Shown: positions 16,596 through 25,236, numbered from the stretch's first letter. The stretch is DNA of 64,000 nucleotides from Paenibacillus arenosi (GCF_014841135.1 NZ_JACYTN010000002.1:248001-312000), one strand, 5' to 3'. Numbers and translations are program-made. The notes: generated by a model from the letters alone, not told the origin.

Positions 16596-17645
16596 TTGAA
16601 TACAAATTGCTCTTCACTGAGGTCTGAACGCAAGATGAAGCTGTTTTGTGCGTTTTTGTTACTAGGATGGAGCATAATGATCGTGTACATTACAAAACAA
16701 CAACTTATGCCGTTGTACGTAGCACCGCGGATGGAATGGCTCGTAAAAGGCTCCGCACTCGTCTGTTACATTCTTGGTATTTTCCAAGTTTATATGGCTG
16801 CCGTTCCCGCTAAACATCATTCACCTGCCTGTAATTGCACATCACTGGAAACGAAGCACAAACGAGGATTTGCGAACTCTTTGTCCTCTTGTTCTGCTGC
16901 AATCACGCTATTATTACCCTTCATCTTGTCCTATATTTGGCCACCGATGCCACTGTCCAGCCAGACAGCTGCTCTAAAAGGCGTTCAATACGCACCATCT
17001 GCTTCACTTAAGCAATGGACTTCTGGTCAGGCTTCATCGCCAACAGATGCTGGTTCTTCTCCTAAGTCAGACTCTACAGGCCCGGTCTATGAACCCAGCA
17101 ACAGTTCGGATCAACAAGAAGTCGAGGAAGAGAGTCAATCAAATAAGGTTGGACAACCAAGTCAAGCTAGCAGCGAACCCCGATCTGCAACAAATGCTAA
17201 AGCTCCTATTTTTGAAGCAGATGAATTTACGCAAATATATGCAGATTTAGCAAAGCAGTTATACAACAAAGAAGTCATCGTCGTTACCGAAAAACAGTAC
17301 ATGGAAATTATATTGACGTTGGATTTATATAAAGAGCAATTTGCAGGTAAACGCATACGAATACCTGGATTTGTGTATCAAGACAAGGAGATGGAGAAAG
17401 GTAGATTTGCAATCGCCCGTTTCTCCATGCAGTGCTGTACTGCTGACGCCTCACCATTCGGCATTTTATCAGTCAACAAGACGAAACAAAATGTCAAAGC
17501 AGATGAATGGGTCGAGGGAGAAGGTGTACTTACGATAGCCAAGCATGAAAATAATCAGGTTATGCTGCTAGAGGTCGATACACTGCGTTCGATACCTGCT
17601 AAAGAAGATCCCTATGTTTACCCCGATCTAGATTTCGGCTCCTAA
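16596..17645 (+). CDS. YcgQ-type membrane-anchored protein (TIGR03943/DUF1980)
   Basis: A 349-residue partner of the YcgR-type permease. Two or three N-terminal membrane segments are followed by a low-complexity, Ser/Gln-rich outer linker (about residues 140-205). The conserved C-terminal domain ends the protein and includes the RFSMQCCTADASPFG block, whose CC pair may bind metal. The TTG start at 16596 has AAAGGAG at long spacing. The linker is unusually long compared with my recollection of the Bacillus protein. Function is unknown; context suggests zinc or metal handling. Confidence 0.82.
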   Translation: MNTNCSSLRSERKMKLFCAFLLLGWSIMIVYITKQQLMPLYVAPRMEWLVKGSALVCYILGIFQVYMAAVPAKHHSPACNCTSLETKHKRGFANSLSSCSAAITLLLPFILSYIWPPMPLSSQTAALKGVQYAPSASLKQWTSGQASSPTDAGSSPKSDSTGPVYEPSNSSDQQEVEEESQSNKVGQPSQASSEPRSATNAKAPIFEADEFTQIYADLAKQLYNKEVIVVTEKQYMEIILTLDLYKEQFAGKRIRIPGFVYQDKEMEKGRFAIARFSMQCCTADASPFGILSVNKTKQNVKADEWVEGEGVLTIAKHENNQVMLLEVDTLRSIPAKEDPYVYPDLDFGS

Positions 17646-17650
17646 ATGTA

Positions 17651-17690
17651 AAAGGGTGCTCCCGTCAACTTGGACGAAATGGCACCCTTT
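17651..17690 (+). terminator. Bidirectional terminator between ycgQ-like and CobW-like genes
   Basis: AAAGGGTGC and GCACCCTTT form a perfect nine-base stem with a 22-base loop. T-runs follow on the plus strand (TTTTTT) and shorter ones on the minus strand. Confidence 0.85.
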
Positions 17691-17700
17691 TTTACTGTGT

Positions 17701-18783
17701 TTATGCTCTAAGCATATGTTGCAGCTCAACATACAATTGCTCAGCATCCATCTGTTCGCCGATTAAGACGATGACATCATCGATCTCTCCCTGCGGTCTG
17801 ATAGGGATAAATTCCGTCTGCCTATACGCAAATTGAAACATGTATCGTGTCGTCGTGTCACTAAACGTAACGATACCTTTAGCCCGATATACCTGCTGCG
17901 GCAGCCCCTTAAGCCACTGTTCAAACGTATGACTGTCAACAGATGTAGGCAACGCACGTGTCCAGACAGTTACATGTGCATGTGAAGATTGATGATGCGC
18001 ATGCGCTTCACAACCAACACCATGAACATGTTCTCCTTGACAAGCACAAGATGAAGGAATAGTTGATACCTCTTCTCGTTGGTAGGAAACATTACTCAGC
18101 TCTTCACTTAACATCAAGCTGCGCTGCCACTGCTCAGGCTTCACTTGTGCTTGTTCTGCATAAACAATCGTCGCTTCCTTATTCCATTGTTTTAATTGCT
18201 GTTCTACTCGTTGAATATCCTTCTCTTGTACGAGATCGCATTTGTTCACAATTAGCAAATTCGCGGCCCGAATCTGCTCTTGCAGCAAATGCATCATCTT
18301 GCGGCTCGGTTTGCTAACTGCAGCAGCATCATCTATCCAATGAGACATTTGCAGTGAATCAACCAATGTTACAATATGAGTCAATTGAATAGGAGCATAC
18401 AGAGAAACATCTGTTAACGCATCTACTAGCTCCATTGGCTCCGCAATGCCTGTACATTCCACGTATACAACATCTGGCTGATGGTCCTGTACCAGCTCCA
18501 ATAACTTCATGCCAAAGTCGCCTCGGATCGAGCAGCATATGCAACCACCAAGCAGTTCTTCCATATTCACTTCCTCAGGCAGCAGCTGCCCGTCTAAATT
18601 CACATCTCCTGCTTCATTCATAATAACCGCAGGCTTCATTCCTTGCTGTAAACATTGCTGTGTCCACTGCTGTAGAAGCGTTGTCTTGCCGCTCCCTAGA
18701 AAACCAGCCAAAATAACAACCGGTATATCCTGACGTTCACTAGAGGAAGTAAGTAAGTCCATTATTGAATGATTATGTTTCAT
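17701..18783 (-). CDS. CobW/COG0523 metallochaperone GTPase, YciC/ZagA type
   Basis: A 360-residue G3E-family GTPase. The P-loop is GFLGSGKTT (27-35), the metal motif GCICC (Cys81, Cys83, Cys84), switch ECTGIAEP, and guanine specificity NKCD. A His/Cys-rich insert (GEHVHGVGCEAHAHH region, about 255-278) precedes the CobW C-terminal domain. Such proteins deliver zinc (YciC/ZagA) or other metals. Its ATG overlaps the MFS stop as ATGA, so expression is coupled to that transporter. The Zur-boxed pair lies convergently next door, but I saw no clear Zur box upstream of this operon. Confidence 0.9.
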   Translation of the reverse strand: MKHNHSIMDLLTSSSERQDIPVVILAGFLGSGKTTLLQQWTQQCLQQGMKPAVIMNEAGDVNLDGQLLPEEVNMEELLGGCICCSIRGDFGMKLLELVQDHQPDVVYVECTGIAEPMELVDALTDVSLYAPIQLTHIVTLVDSLQMSHWIDDAAAVSKPSRKMMHLLQEQIRAANLLIVNKCDLVQEKDIQRVEQQLKQWNKEATIVYAEQAQVKPEQWQRSLMLSEELSNVSYQREEVSTIPSSCACQGEHVHGVGCEAHAHHQSSHAHVTVWTRALPTSVDSHTFEQWLKGLPQQVYRAKGIVTFSDTTTRYMFQFAYRQTEFIPIRPQGEIDDVIVLIGEQMDAEQLYVELQHMLRA

Positions 18784-20207
18784 ATAACTCTCTCTTTCTC
18801 GGCTGCATTCTTCAAATTATTGGTATTCCGCTGTCCGCCGTTCAATATAAGCGGAGACAGCGACATTTGTCCGCGACTCTTAAATAATAGCCACCATATC
18901 GGAATTAACAGCAATACGAATACAATGGATACCCAAAAAGCTGCTTGTATACGGTTTACTGTCACTACATGTCCACCAGTGGAAGTATGCCCTAGCATGA
19001 CAATTGCCGAATAAATAGCGATGGAACATGCACTTAGCAGTTGTTTCACCCAATTAGACAGAGCCGATCCTTGAGCTACATGTTCATTTTCCAGACATAC
19101 CATGCTCATATGATTGCCTGGCGTCGTTACCAAGCTAACACCAACGCTGCGAATAAACATCGCACTGATGACCACAATAAGCGAAGCATCGCCATTCATA
19201 GAAGCTAATAACAGTGATCCAATAAGCATCAGTAATAACCCCGAGAACAGTAGTCTCTGTGGCCCTACCACATCATACAATCTCCCTACTATTGGCGCAA
19301 GTAAGACCATAACGAAGGAAGGGAATAACATGATCCAGCCGCTGTCAGCCGCACTCCACCCTTGTACATCCATCAAATAGAGGGGCATCAAATAAGTACC
19401 TGCATAAAGCGCTAGCGTTACGACCCCATTCCATAGCATCGTAAACTTCCACAAACGATTTTTAAATAATCGCCAATGAAGTAAAGGCTGCTTGTCCGCA
19501 GCGCTACGATAAACGAGCCGCACAAGCATTGCGCTTCCTGCCACCGCTACCATTCCATACCCCCAACCTCCTCCAAACCAATGATGGATTTGGCTTAAGC
19601 CAATGATTACACATGCGCTTCCCGTACCGGCCAGCACGAATTGTCTCAAGGGGAACGCAACATAGGAGTGCGACATAGATTGTCGTGGCAGCTGACTAAG
19701 ACAAACTAACATACAAATATTAAGTACTCCAGTGAATAGAAATAAACTTGACCATCCAAACTGAACGTACAACCATCCACTTATAACCGGTCCAATCGCA
19801 GGCCCCAACATCGCCGCCATGGACCACCAGCCCATAGCCGATGCTCTTTTTTCTTCAGCGATATGATGATAAATCAGTGAAATCGTTAACGGCGTAATCA
19901 CGCCCGCACATAGTCCTGACACAATACGAATGACCACAAGTGACTCCCAATCCGTTAACAAGCTGCCCGTACATGAAAATATCGCAGATATAGCGGTTGC
20001 TACCACCAGTACCTTACGTATCCCCCACCGTTCCATCACATATCCAGAAAGTGTCATCGACACCCCAGCAGCTGCCATGAATCCAATTAAGGACCATTGA
20101 GCATAATCAATGTTTATGCCCCAGTAGGCCTTCCATATCGGAATCATGACCGTATAACCGCTTATTCCATACATCGACATAAACACACCAAGTAAGGAAC
20201 ATAACAA
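18780..20207 (-). CDS. MFS transporter, DHA2 (EmrB/QacA-like) family
   Basis: A drug:proton-antiporter-type carrier with about 14 hydrophobic segments. It has a typical first half (ERWGIRKVLVVAT loop, GLCAGVITPLTISLIYHH, GWWSMAAMLGPAIGP motif C). The first usable initiator is TTG at 20207, which has no ribosome site. The same frame stays open upstream to about 20255 and encodes a plausible N-terminus (NRKKLEISLLLCSLLG) after an AAAGGGGCGG site, but only ATA or ATT codons are available there. The true start may be non-canonical. It is coupled to the CobW gene and divergent from padR, so it is probably PadR-controlled. Confidence 0.85.
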   Translation of the reverse strand: MLCSLLGVFMSMYGISGYTVMIPIWKAYWGINIDYAQWSLIGFMAAAGVSMTLSGYVMERWGIRKVLVVATAISAIFSCTGSLLTDWESLVVIRIVSGLCAGVITPLTISLIYHHIAEEKRASAMGWWSMAAMLGPAIGPVISGWLYVQFGWSSLFLFTGVLNICMLVCLSQLPRQSMSHSYVAFPLRQFVLAGTGSACVIIGLSQIHHWFGGGWGYGMVAVAGSAMLVRLVYRSAADKQPLLHWRLFKNRLWKFTMLWNGVVTLALYAGTYLMPLYLMDVQGWSAADSGWIMLFPSFVMVLLAPIVGRLYDVVGPQRLLFSGLLLMLIGSLLLASMNGDASLIVVISAMFIRSVGVSLVTTPGNHMSMVCLENEHVAQGSALSNWVKQLLSACSIAIYSAIVMLGHTSTGGHVVTVNRIQAAFWVSIVFVLLLIPIWWLLFKSRGQMSLSPLILNGGQRNTNNLKNAAEKERVI

Positions 20208-20289
20208 AAGTGAAATTTCTAATTTTTTTCTGTTATGTATAAAAATCCGCCCCTTTTCAACTTAATCTCTACTTTTATGATTAAAATAC

Positions 20290-20317
20290 TTGCCTATTAG
20301 ATTTTTTTTCTTATAAT
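20290..20317 (+). promoter_or_regulatory. Promoter of padR
   Basis: TTGCCT (20290-20295) and TATAAT (20312-20317) with a 16-bp T-rich spacer, about 90 bases before the start. Downstream a short palindrome TACATGTA (near 20355) might be part of a PadR site. Confidence 0.6.
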
Positions 20318-20405
20318 GTAGTTGTTCCCATCTCGCACGGCACGTTCAGTGAGGTACATGTATGGATGAACGATATCAACTTCGAATTAGGAAGGAGTTC
20401 CTGAT

Positions 20406-20945
20406 ATGTTAAATACGTTATCCTATGGTTTGTTGGGGTTGTTAGCCAAAGAGCCGTGTTCTGGGTATGATTTAATGCTGCGTATTCAACCATTCTGGCA
20501 AGCGAAACATAGTCAAATTTACCCGTTGCTCGCCAAGCTGGAACGTGAGAACTACGTACAATATGAACGCATTGAGCAGAGGGACAAGCCAGATAAGAAA
20601 GTGTACACGATAACCGATTTTGGACGTGAAGCTGTTATGGAGTGGCTTGGTGAACCACCTGCCGAAACCGCTTTCCGAGACGAATTAAGTCTAAAAGCTA
20701 ATTGCATCTGGATGACTGACCGCAATACAGCAGCCCCTCTATTCCTCGCTCGCATGAAGCAGCTAGAGACCAAGATTGCCTATTACGAAAAGTTATTAAC
20801 TCGCATCCCTGAAGAAGAACGTCATATTCGTTCCAAACATTTTGGAGATTATATTTTGTTGAATCGTGCAATTTCTCTCGCAGAAGGACAAATCGAGTGG
20901 TGTAAATGGGTTATTCAAATGCTTGAGGACGGACAAGATGTGTAA
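20406..20945 (+). CDS. PadR-family transcriptional regulator
   Basis: A 179-residue PadR repressor. The N-terminal winged helix starts LSYGLLGLLAKEPCSGYDLM and includes SQIYPLLAKLERENYV and the wing KVYTITDFGREAVMEWL. The C-terminal Vir_Act_alpha_C-type helices (residues 95-175) mediate dimerisation. The ATG at 20406 is preceded by AAGGAG. It is divergent from the MFS/CobW operon, the usual arrangement of PadR with an exporter it controls. Confidence 0.93.
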   Translation: MLNTLSYGLLGLLAKEPCSGYDLMLRIQPFWQAKHSQIYPLLAKLERENYVQYERIEQRDKPDKKVYTITDFGREAVMEWLGEPPAETAFRDELSLKANCIWMTDRNTAAPLFLARMKQLETKIAYYEKLLTRIPEEERHIRSKHFGDYILLNRAISLAEGQIEWCKWVIQMLEDGQDV

Positions 20946-20970
20946 ACAAGCGAATAATTGAAGCAAGATA

Positions 20971-21005
20971 CAACCGCAGATTATCCCAACGGACAACTGC
21001 GGTTG
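20971..21005 (+). terminator. Terminator of padR
   Basis: CAACCGCAG and CTGCGGTTG form a perfect nine-base stem followed by TTATTTATTATT; convergent with the next gene. Confidence 0.8.
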
Positions 21006-21012
21006 TTATTTA

Positions 21013-21549
21013 TTATTGCCGTTGTTGTATCGCAGCATGACGAGCTGCAATCACTTCGGAACGATCTCTAAGACTGTGACGATGAATCAGTTCTTCACTC
21101 CAGATAGGAGGTTCCAACTTCCATTCCAGCGATTCGCTAAGACACTGAGCTTTACACTGCTCTAATAGTCGATCGTCTGAAATAGGGAGATTCATTACTT
21201 CAAAAGCTTCAATAGGCTCCGACTGCATACTTTGTTCTGCATCTTCTTTTACTTTCGCAACACGTCGATCTATTTGCACGAGCAGCTTTTCTTTATCCAA
21301 ACCCAAAGAATTCCAATCCAAATCTTTGGCATCATTTTGAACGAGAGTCAGCATTTTAAGAGCGCCTTTGCTGTTTCCTCTGCGCTCATGGTACAGGCCA
21401 ACTGCAATTCTTACGAGTGATAACCATAATGTCCGTTTGTCAGCATCTAGCTCTTCCTTCCACATTTCTTCCATAATTTCATGACATTCGAACCAGTCAC
21501 GGGTAACGTGAAACTCTATTAAATAACGAACATAATCGTGATTATACAT
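21013..21549 (-). CDS. DUF309 family protein (YpuF-like)
   Basis: A 178-residue soluble helical protein with the DUF309 signature FHVTRDWFECHEIMEEMWK at residues 13-31 and the LVRIAVGLYHERRGNSKGA helix. The extension beyond about residue 115 is less conserved. The biochemical role is unknown. It is single and convergent with padR, and divergent from the small membrane protein gene; a short palindrome at 21606-21620 lies between them. Confidence 0.87.
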   Translation of the reverse strand: MYNHDYVRYLIEFHVTRDWFECHEIMEEMWKEELDADKRTLWLSLVRIAVGLYHERRGNSKGALKMLTLVQNDAKDLDWNSLGLDKEKLLVQIDRRVAKVKEDAEQSMQSEPIEAFEVMNLPISDDRLLEQCKAQCLSESLEWKLEPPIWSEELIHRHSLRDRSEVIAARHAAIQQRQ

Positions 21550-21605
21550 ATGTCACCAGCTTCCTCAAGAACATTATTTCCATCTCTATTCAATTTCCAT
21601 GATTA

Positions 21606-21620
21606 TTGTAACAATTACAA
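21606..21620. promoter_or_regulatory. Short palindrome between divergent genes
   Basis: TTGTAA and TTACAA around CAA form a perfect 15-bp inverted repeat between the DUF309 gene and the small membrane protein gene. It is operator-like in shape but AT-rich, so chance is possible. Confidence 0.35.
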
Positions 21621-21707
21621 ATGTTTTTTGAAACCATTCGTGACTTTATCCGTAAACAATCTTTAAGGAAAACAAAATTATATGATTCATCATCTGAGGA
21701 GGCAATT

Positions 21708-22148
21708 ATGCGTAAATTAATGGCAGCTTTCATGGCTATTACACTTCTATTCGCCGTAACGGCACCTGGTATCGTTGACGCTAAGAAGCGCAGCGGCGGT
21801 GGTTTCAGTTCAGGGGTTAAGAAATACAACCCAGCGCCGACGAAGAATGATTCTGGCGTATCTTCTACAAACAAAGCAAACCAACCAACGAACAAAGCTA
21901 CAACTACAACTCCACCTAAGACTTCTAAGCCTAGCTTTGGCGGCAGTTTCCTTAAAGGGATGATGATCGGTGGACTTGCTGGAATGCTATTTGGTGGATT
22001 GTTCGGTGACATGGGAATGTTGGGTAACATTCTAGGTCTTATGGTCAACGTATTTGCAATCGTACTTCTATTCATGGTTGCATCGATCATATTCCGCAAA
22101 TGGCGCGATTCACGTAAAGCTCGCTCTTCACATGGAGGATTCAACTAA
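21708..22148 (+). CDS. Small exported or membrane protein with glycine-rich segment
   Basis: A 146-residue protein. A signal-like N-terminus (MRKLMAAFMAITLLFAV...VDA) is followed by KKRSGGGFSSGVKKYN, a Thr/Pro/Lys-rich linker, a glycine-rich membrane segment (GMMIGGLAGMLFGGLFG, then LGLMVNVFAIVLLFMVASIIF) and a basic tail. The layout resembles the N-terminal half of bacterial Tim44-like proteins, but the Tim44 domain is absent. The ATG at 21708 follows GAGGAGG; a longer frame upstream has no site. The stop overlaps the next start as TAATG, so the pair is coupled. Confidence 0.75.
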   Translation: MRKLMAAFMAITLLFAVTAPGIVDAKKRSGGGFSSGVKKYNPAPTKNDSGVSSTNKANQPTNKATTTTPPKTSKPSFGGSFLKGMMIGGLAGMLFGGLFGDMGMLGNILGLMVNVFAIVLLFMVASIIFRKWRDSRKARSSHGGFN

Positions 22149-22441
22149 TGACACTACGATTGTCTATGGACGAGCTTGTTAATGCAGTATGTCTCAATAT
22201 GGCCATGCGCAGACAAGTTCAACCTACAGATGTCGAGGTAGAATTATGCTGGGAAGAACAATATGGATTTACCGCTCAAGTATGGATTCAAGGCCGACAG
22301 CAATATTTAGTAGAGATGAATCTACTAGAAGCGATTGAGCAGTATGTTCACCAACAGTACGGTCATCGTGTTTTCCGTTCTGATATCCAGCTTGATCTCA
22401 ATGATGACGAAATGTGGGCAGACGTTAACGTCTCTGCTTAA
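22148..22441 (+). CDS. DUF2653 family protein (YxcD-like)
   Basis: A 97-residue acidic protein matching the YxcD/DUF2653 pattern: MDELVNAVCLNMAMRRQVQPTDVEVEL, shown here in part as its first helix and strand, then an AVxWIxGRxxYL-type middle and the acidic end DLNDDEMWADVNV. Function unknown. It overlaps the preceding membrane protein gene by one base and is followed by a strong terminator. Confidence 0.8.
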   Translation: MTLRLSMDELVNAVCLNMAMRRQVQPTDVEVELCWEEQYGFTAQVWIQGRQQYLVEMNLLEAIEQYVHQQYGHRVFRSDIQLDLNDDEMWADVNVSA

Positions 22442-22474
22442 TCTTCACAATAACCATTTCATTCTATGAATTAC

Positions 22475-22526
22475 AAAGCGGCTTCTCTACGATGTAACAT
22501 CGATAGAGAAGCCGCTTTTTTATTGC
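22475..22526 (+). terminator. Terminator of the membrane protein/DUF2653 pair
   Basis: AAAGCGGCTTCTCT pairs perfectly with AGAGAAGCCGCTTT (14 bp, 16-base loop), followed by TTTTTATT. Confidence 0.92.
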
Positions 22527-22689
22527 ATCTTTATGGCAAGAATGGCGTGAAATCCGCTTCTATTAAATATTTTTAATCAAAAACGGTCGTTTTGTTACAA
22601 CATTGTCTTCTCTTTTTAAGGTTGGTTTAATGTTGACTGTTTATTATAAATTCATAGATAACATATACGTTGTAATGGAGGTACAAGTT

Positions 22690-22929
22690 ATGTTGAAAAA
22701 AACTGTATATATTGAATTCCAAGATCGCCAAATCCCAGTGTTTTGCACAACTATTTCACATAAGAACACATTCTCCCTACTTAAAGATGCATTGAATCGC
22801 AAACTATTCACAGGTAAGCGTGCCATCAAGAAATGTCTTGATACGCTTATAAGTATCGAGATCGTTGGTTCAGAAGCTATCTTGCACTCGAAATGGGAAA
22901 ATGACACACTCGCTTTATCTTTGTACTAG
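22690..22929 (+). CDS. Unrecognised 79-residue protein
   Basis: A small basic protein with no recognised family, signal or membrane segment. It begins LKKTVYIEFQDRQIPV and has a KRAIKKCLDTL helix. The ATG at 22690 follows GGAGG. A possible promoter (TTGACT near 22633) lies upstream. It stands alone between a terminator and a convergent gene. Confidence 0.62.
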   Translation: MLKKTVYIEFQDRQIPVFCTTISHKNTFSLLKDALNRKLFTGKRAIKKCLDTLISIEIVGSEAILHSKWENDTLALSLY

Positions 22930-22989
22930 GTAGAACTAAGAATCATTTAACTCTCGACCCCGACAAATGAGTCTGTCACACTCTGAAGC

Positions 22990-23913
22990 TCACTTTTCAT
23001 GGATTGAAATGACACGGAGTGGCTTGCCCGGCAACGGCGTAATAGACGATATTGTCTCGCTATCTAGATTCCACCAAGCGATATATGGCTCTTTACTTAC
23101 GCCTGACAGAAGAATGTAATTTTCAACCCAACTATGAATACGAATAGAAGAATGGCGCATTGCTCCTTCGAGAGTGATGCGCTTTCTTATTTGACCGTCT
23201 CCCCCCCCTCGAATCTCAAGGGTACGATCATCTGTACAGTGGATGAGCAATTGTTCAGGGTGATCTTGCGAGGTTACGATCTGATCAGGCCCTTCTCCCG
23301 TGTGAATGACTTTAGAGGGAACGTGCAACGAATGCAAATGCCAAATACGCAATGTATTCTCCATCGCACTACATGCATACAACCAGTTATTATCTATGCT
23401 AACTCCCACATCTGCTACTAATGCTCCAGCCTGAATCGTATGTGTAATCTCCCCAGTTGTAATATCTAATATTCTCATTGTCGATGATGTATGACTCGTA
23501 AATAGTATCCTTCTTCCATCTTGCAGCGAATGCATTTGATAAGGTATAAAGCCAATACCATAAGGGCCGCCGACAAATATCTTTTTGTCTCTTAAAGCAA
23601 TGAAACGCATTTGTTGAGATGCTCCGAGCATCCCTGCATAGCAACGTACTTCAAATTGGTTGGTAAATGGTATAATGCTGTCAAAGGAATAACTTTCATC
23701 TGTAGCTGTATAACGTTCGACCTGATCCGTCATAGGATAGATTCGTATCCAATGCCGTCCTCCCTGCTCCATTACCAATAACGTATTACCTTGTGCCTCT
23801 TTTTCTAAACCGTTTAGTCTGCCCTGCTTCCATTCCCAGCGCCAAACAATGTCTAAGTTCTCATCTAGGAAAACCACAACATTAGGCTCGCATAGAACAG
23901 CGAATTGAGCCAT
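22990..23913 (-). CDS. Predicted beta-propeller protein, function unknown
   Basis: A 307-residue soluble protein made of repeated short beta-strand blocks with WD40/YVTN-like phrasing, such as LDENLDIVWRWEW, MRILDITTGEIT, WLYACSAMENTLRIWHL and LIHCTDDRTLEIRG. I take it as a beta-propeller. No signal peptide or catalytic motif is evident. The start is probably ATG 23913; its ribosome site is weak, and a longer frame reaches 23958. It lies 67 bp downstream of the DUF1796 gene on the same strand and may be its operon partner. Confidence 0.65.
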   Translation of the reverse strand: MAQFAVLCEPNVVVFLDENLDIVWRWEWKQGRLNGLEKEAQGNTLLVMEQGGRHWIRIYPMTDQVERYTATDESYSFDSIIPFTNQFEVRCYAGMLGASQQMRFIALRDKKIFVGGPYGIGFIPYQMHSLQDGRRILFTSHTSSTMRILDITTGEITHTIQAGALVADVGVSIDNNWLYACSAMENTLRIWHLHSLHVPSKVIHTGEGPDQIVTSQDHPEQLLIHCTDDRTLEIRGGGDGQIRKRITLEGAMRHSSIRIHSWVENYILLSGVSKEPYIAWWNLDSETISSITPLPGKPLRVISIHEK

Positions 23914-23980
23914 ACGAATCACCCGTATAATCAGAGTAGCTGCGCACAATCTTCTCAACCTTATTTAGAACCTTGCTTCT

Positions 23981-24595
23981 CTACATTAACAATTCGCTAG
24001 CTAGTAGCTCCCAAGCGTCGTCATTTCCATACCATGATGAGCCAGTAGGCATGAGATATTGCAGCGTATTTTTATTTCTTGCAATCAACTCTGGCTGTTT
24101 ACAATCACTAGACTCATTTACCAACAACAATTCGAACGGATATTCACGCAAGGTAGATATCGCTTCTTCTAACAATGGTATGTCTTGTTGTGCATAACCC
24201 ATCCTAATAAGTGTAATTGGCTTATCCATCCTCACATCATCTAAAAATCTACGAATACGTTTCTCCAATGTTTGATAATAGCGCTCATAGTTATACAAAG
24301 GGGGTTCTTCCTCAACAACAGGAAAGTCATGAAAGGAATGACAATCCCATTTTCGATCTACTACATGGTAATACAGCCCGTTATCAGTAATGCCGAGAAT
24401 ATCCAAGTTGTCTCTGTCCATAAACGAAGAGAAATTGGATTGAATAAGTGAAGCCGTCAGACCTGCATCAGGCATACCGAACCAATCTAGTGGATAAGAA
24501 GCTTGCCTCAAACCTAATCGTCTTATTTGATAGGCTACCGAACAGCTTCCTCCTATACCGATTACAACACGATTTACACGAGATAAAGCAATCAA
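23981..24595 (-). CDS. DUF1796 family putative cysteine peptidase
   Basis: A 204-residue protein with the DUF1796 layout: a nucleophile strand GIGGSCSVAYQIRRLGLR (Cys at about 18) and SYPLDWFG. A histidine region YYHVVDRKWDCHSFHDF and an end with LLLVNES also match. The family is a predicted papain-like fold; activity is unproven. The TTG start at 24595 follows GGAAGGGGG. It sits between a spore-surface-like gene upstream and a beta-propeller gene downstream. Confidence 0.78.
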   Translation of the reverse strand: MIALSRVNRVVIGIGGSCSVAYQIRRLGLRQASYPLDWFGMPDAGLTASLIQSNFSSFMDRDNLDILGITDNGLYYHVVDRKWDCHSFHDFPVVEEEPPLYNYERYYQTLEKRIRRFLDDVRMDKPITLIRMGYAQQDIPLLEEAISTLREYPFELLLVNESSDCKQPELIARNKNTLQYLMPTGSSWYGNDDAWELLASELLM

Positions 24596-24674
24596 TATCC
24601 GTCCCCCTTCCTTTGTAGTGTATATTATGCGGCTCCAACGACAAGTGAATGTGTATACAACGCGGCAGATTAAG

Positions 24675-24704
24675 AAAAGGGGATGAGCCTAATGCCCTCC
24701 CCTC
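24675..24704 (-). terminator. Probable terminator of the spore-surface-like gene
   Basis: On the minus strand AGGGGA and TCCCCT arms, with partial pairing inside, are followed by TTTTCTTAA. Confidence 0.5.
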
Positions 24705-24733
24705 TCGACGCTTCATAACCATTTATTTAACGA

Positions 24734-25147
24734 TTAGTCAGAGACCGCTACAGCACTCAAGCTTTCTGGACCTGTACGGTTGGCTAGATTGATACCACTA
24801 CCTAGCACGTAAGCAGTATAGATTGGGAAACTAGGCGTTGTCGGAACGTTAAAGTCTGTTGCTGAAACCGTAAAAGTAAGAGTATCCAGGGCGTTGACAG
24901 GAAGTGCTGTTGTTGCCGAATAAATTTGGGTTGTGTCACGGAAAATTAGAATCGTTACCGTTCCTAATACTGCTAATAACGTCGTAACGGCAACCGTGGC
25001 ACTCAACTCTACTCGTGTGTTTGTTGTAGCTGTTGCTAAATTGATGCCTAATGTTCCAAATAAGACTGGAGCAGCAGTTAGTGGAACTGCGATCGAACCT
25101 GCATAACTTGCATTTTGCGAAATTTGACTATCTACAAATGTAGACAT
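24734..25147 (-). CDS. Hydrophobic beta-rich, spore-surface-like protein
   Basis: A 137-residue protein rich in Thr, Ala, Val and Leu, almost free of charged residues. It has alternating strand patterns (VELSATVAVTT, VTILIFRDTTQIYSA, TLTFTVSATDF). This resembles the C-terminal domains of exosporium or crust proteins found in spore formers, but I cannot name a family. There is no signal peptide. The ATG at 25147 follows GGAGGTG; an in-frame upstream extension is not supported. It is single. Confidence 0.6.
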   Translation of the reverse strand: MSTFVDSQISQNASYAGSIAVPLTAAPVLFGTLGINLATATTNTRVELSATVAVTTLLAVLGTVTILIFRDTTQIYSATTALPVNALDTLTFTVSATDFNVPTTPSFPIYTAYVLGSGINLANRTGPESLSAVAVSD

Positions 25148-25236
25148 TGGCTTCACCTCCACTATTACTATATGTATTTCACAAACTCTCGCTTGGACAA
25201 ATGGTAGATTTATCAAAAATAGACGGCAAAATATTC

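Noticed and set aside
22578-22592. AAAACG-GT-CGTTTT palindrome before the 79-residue gene as an operator
   Set aside because: It is short, AT-rich and without a clearly placed promoter; no regulator is adjacent.
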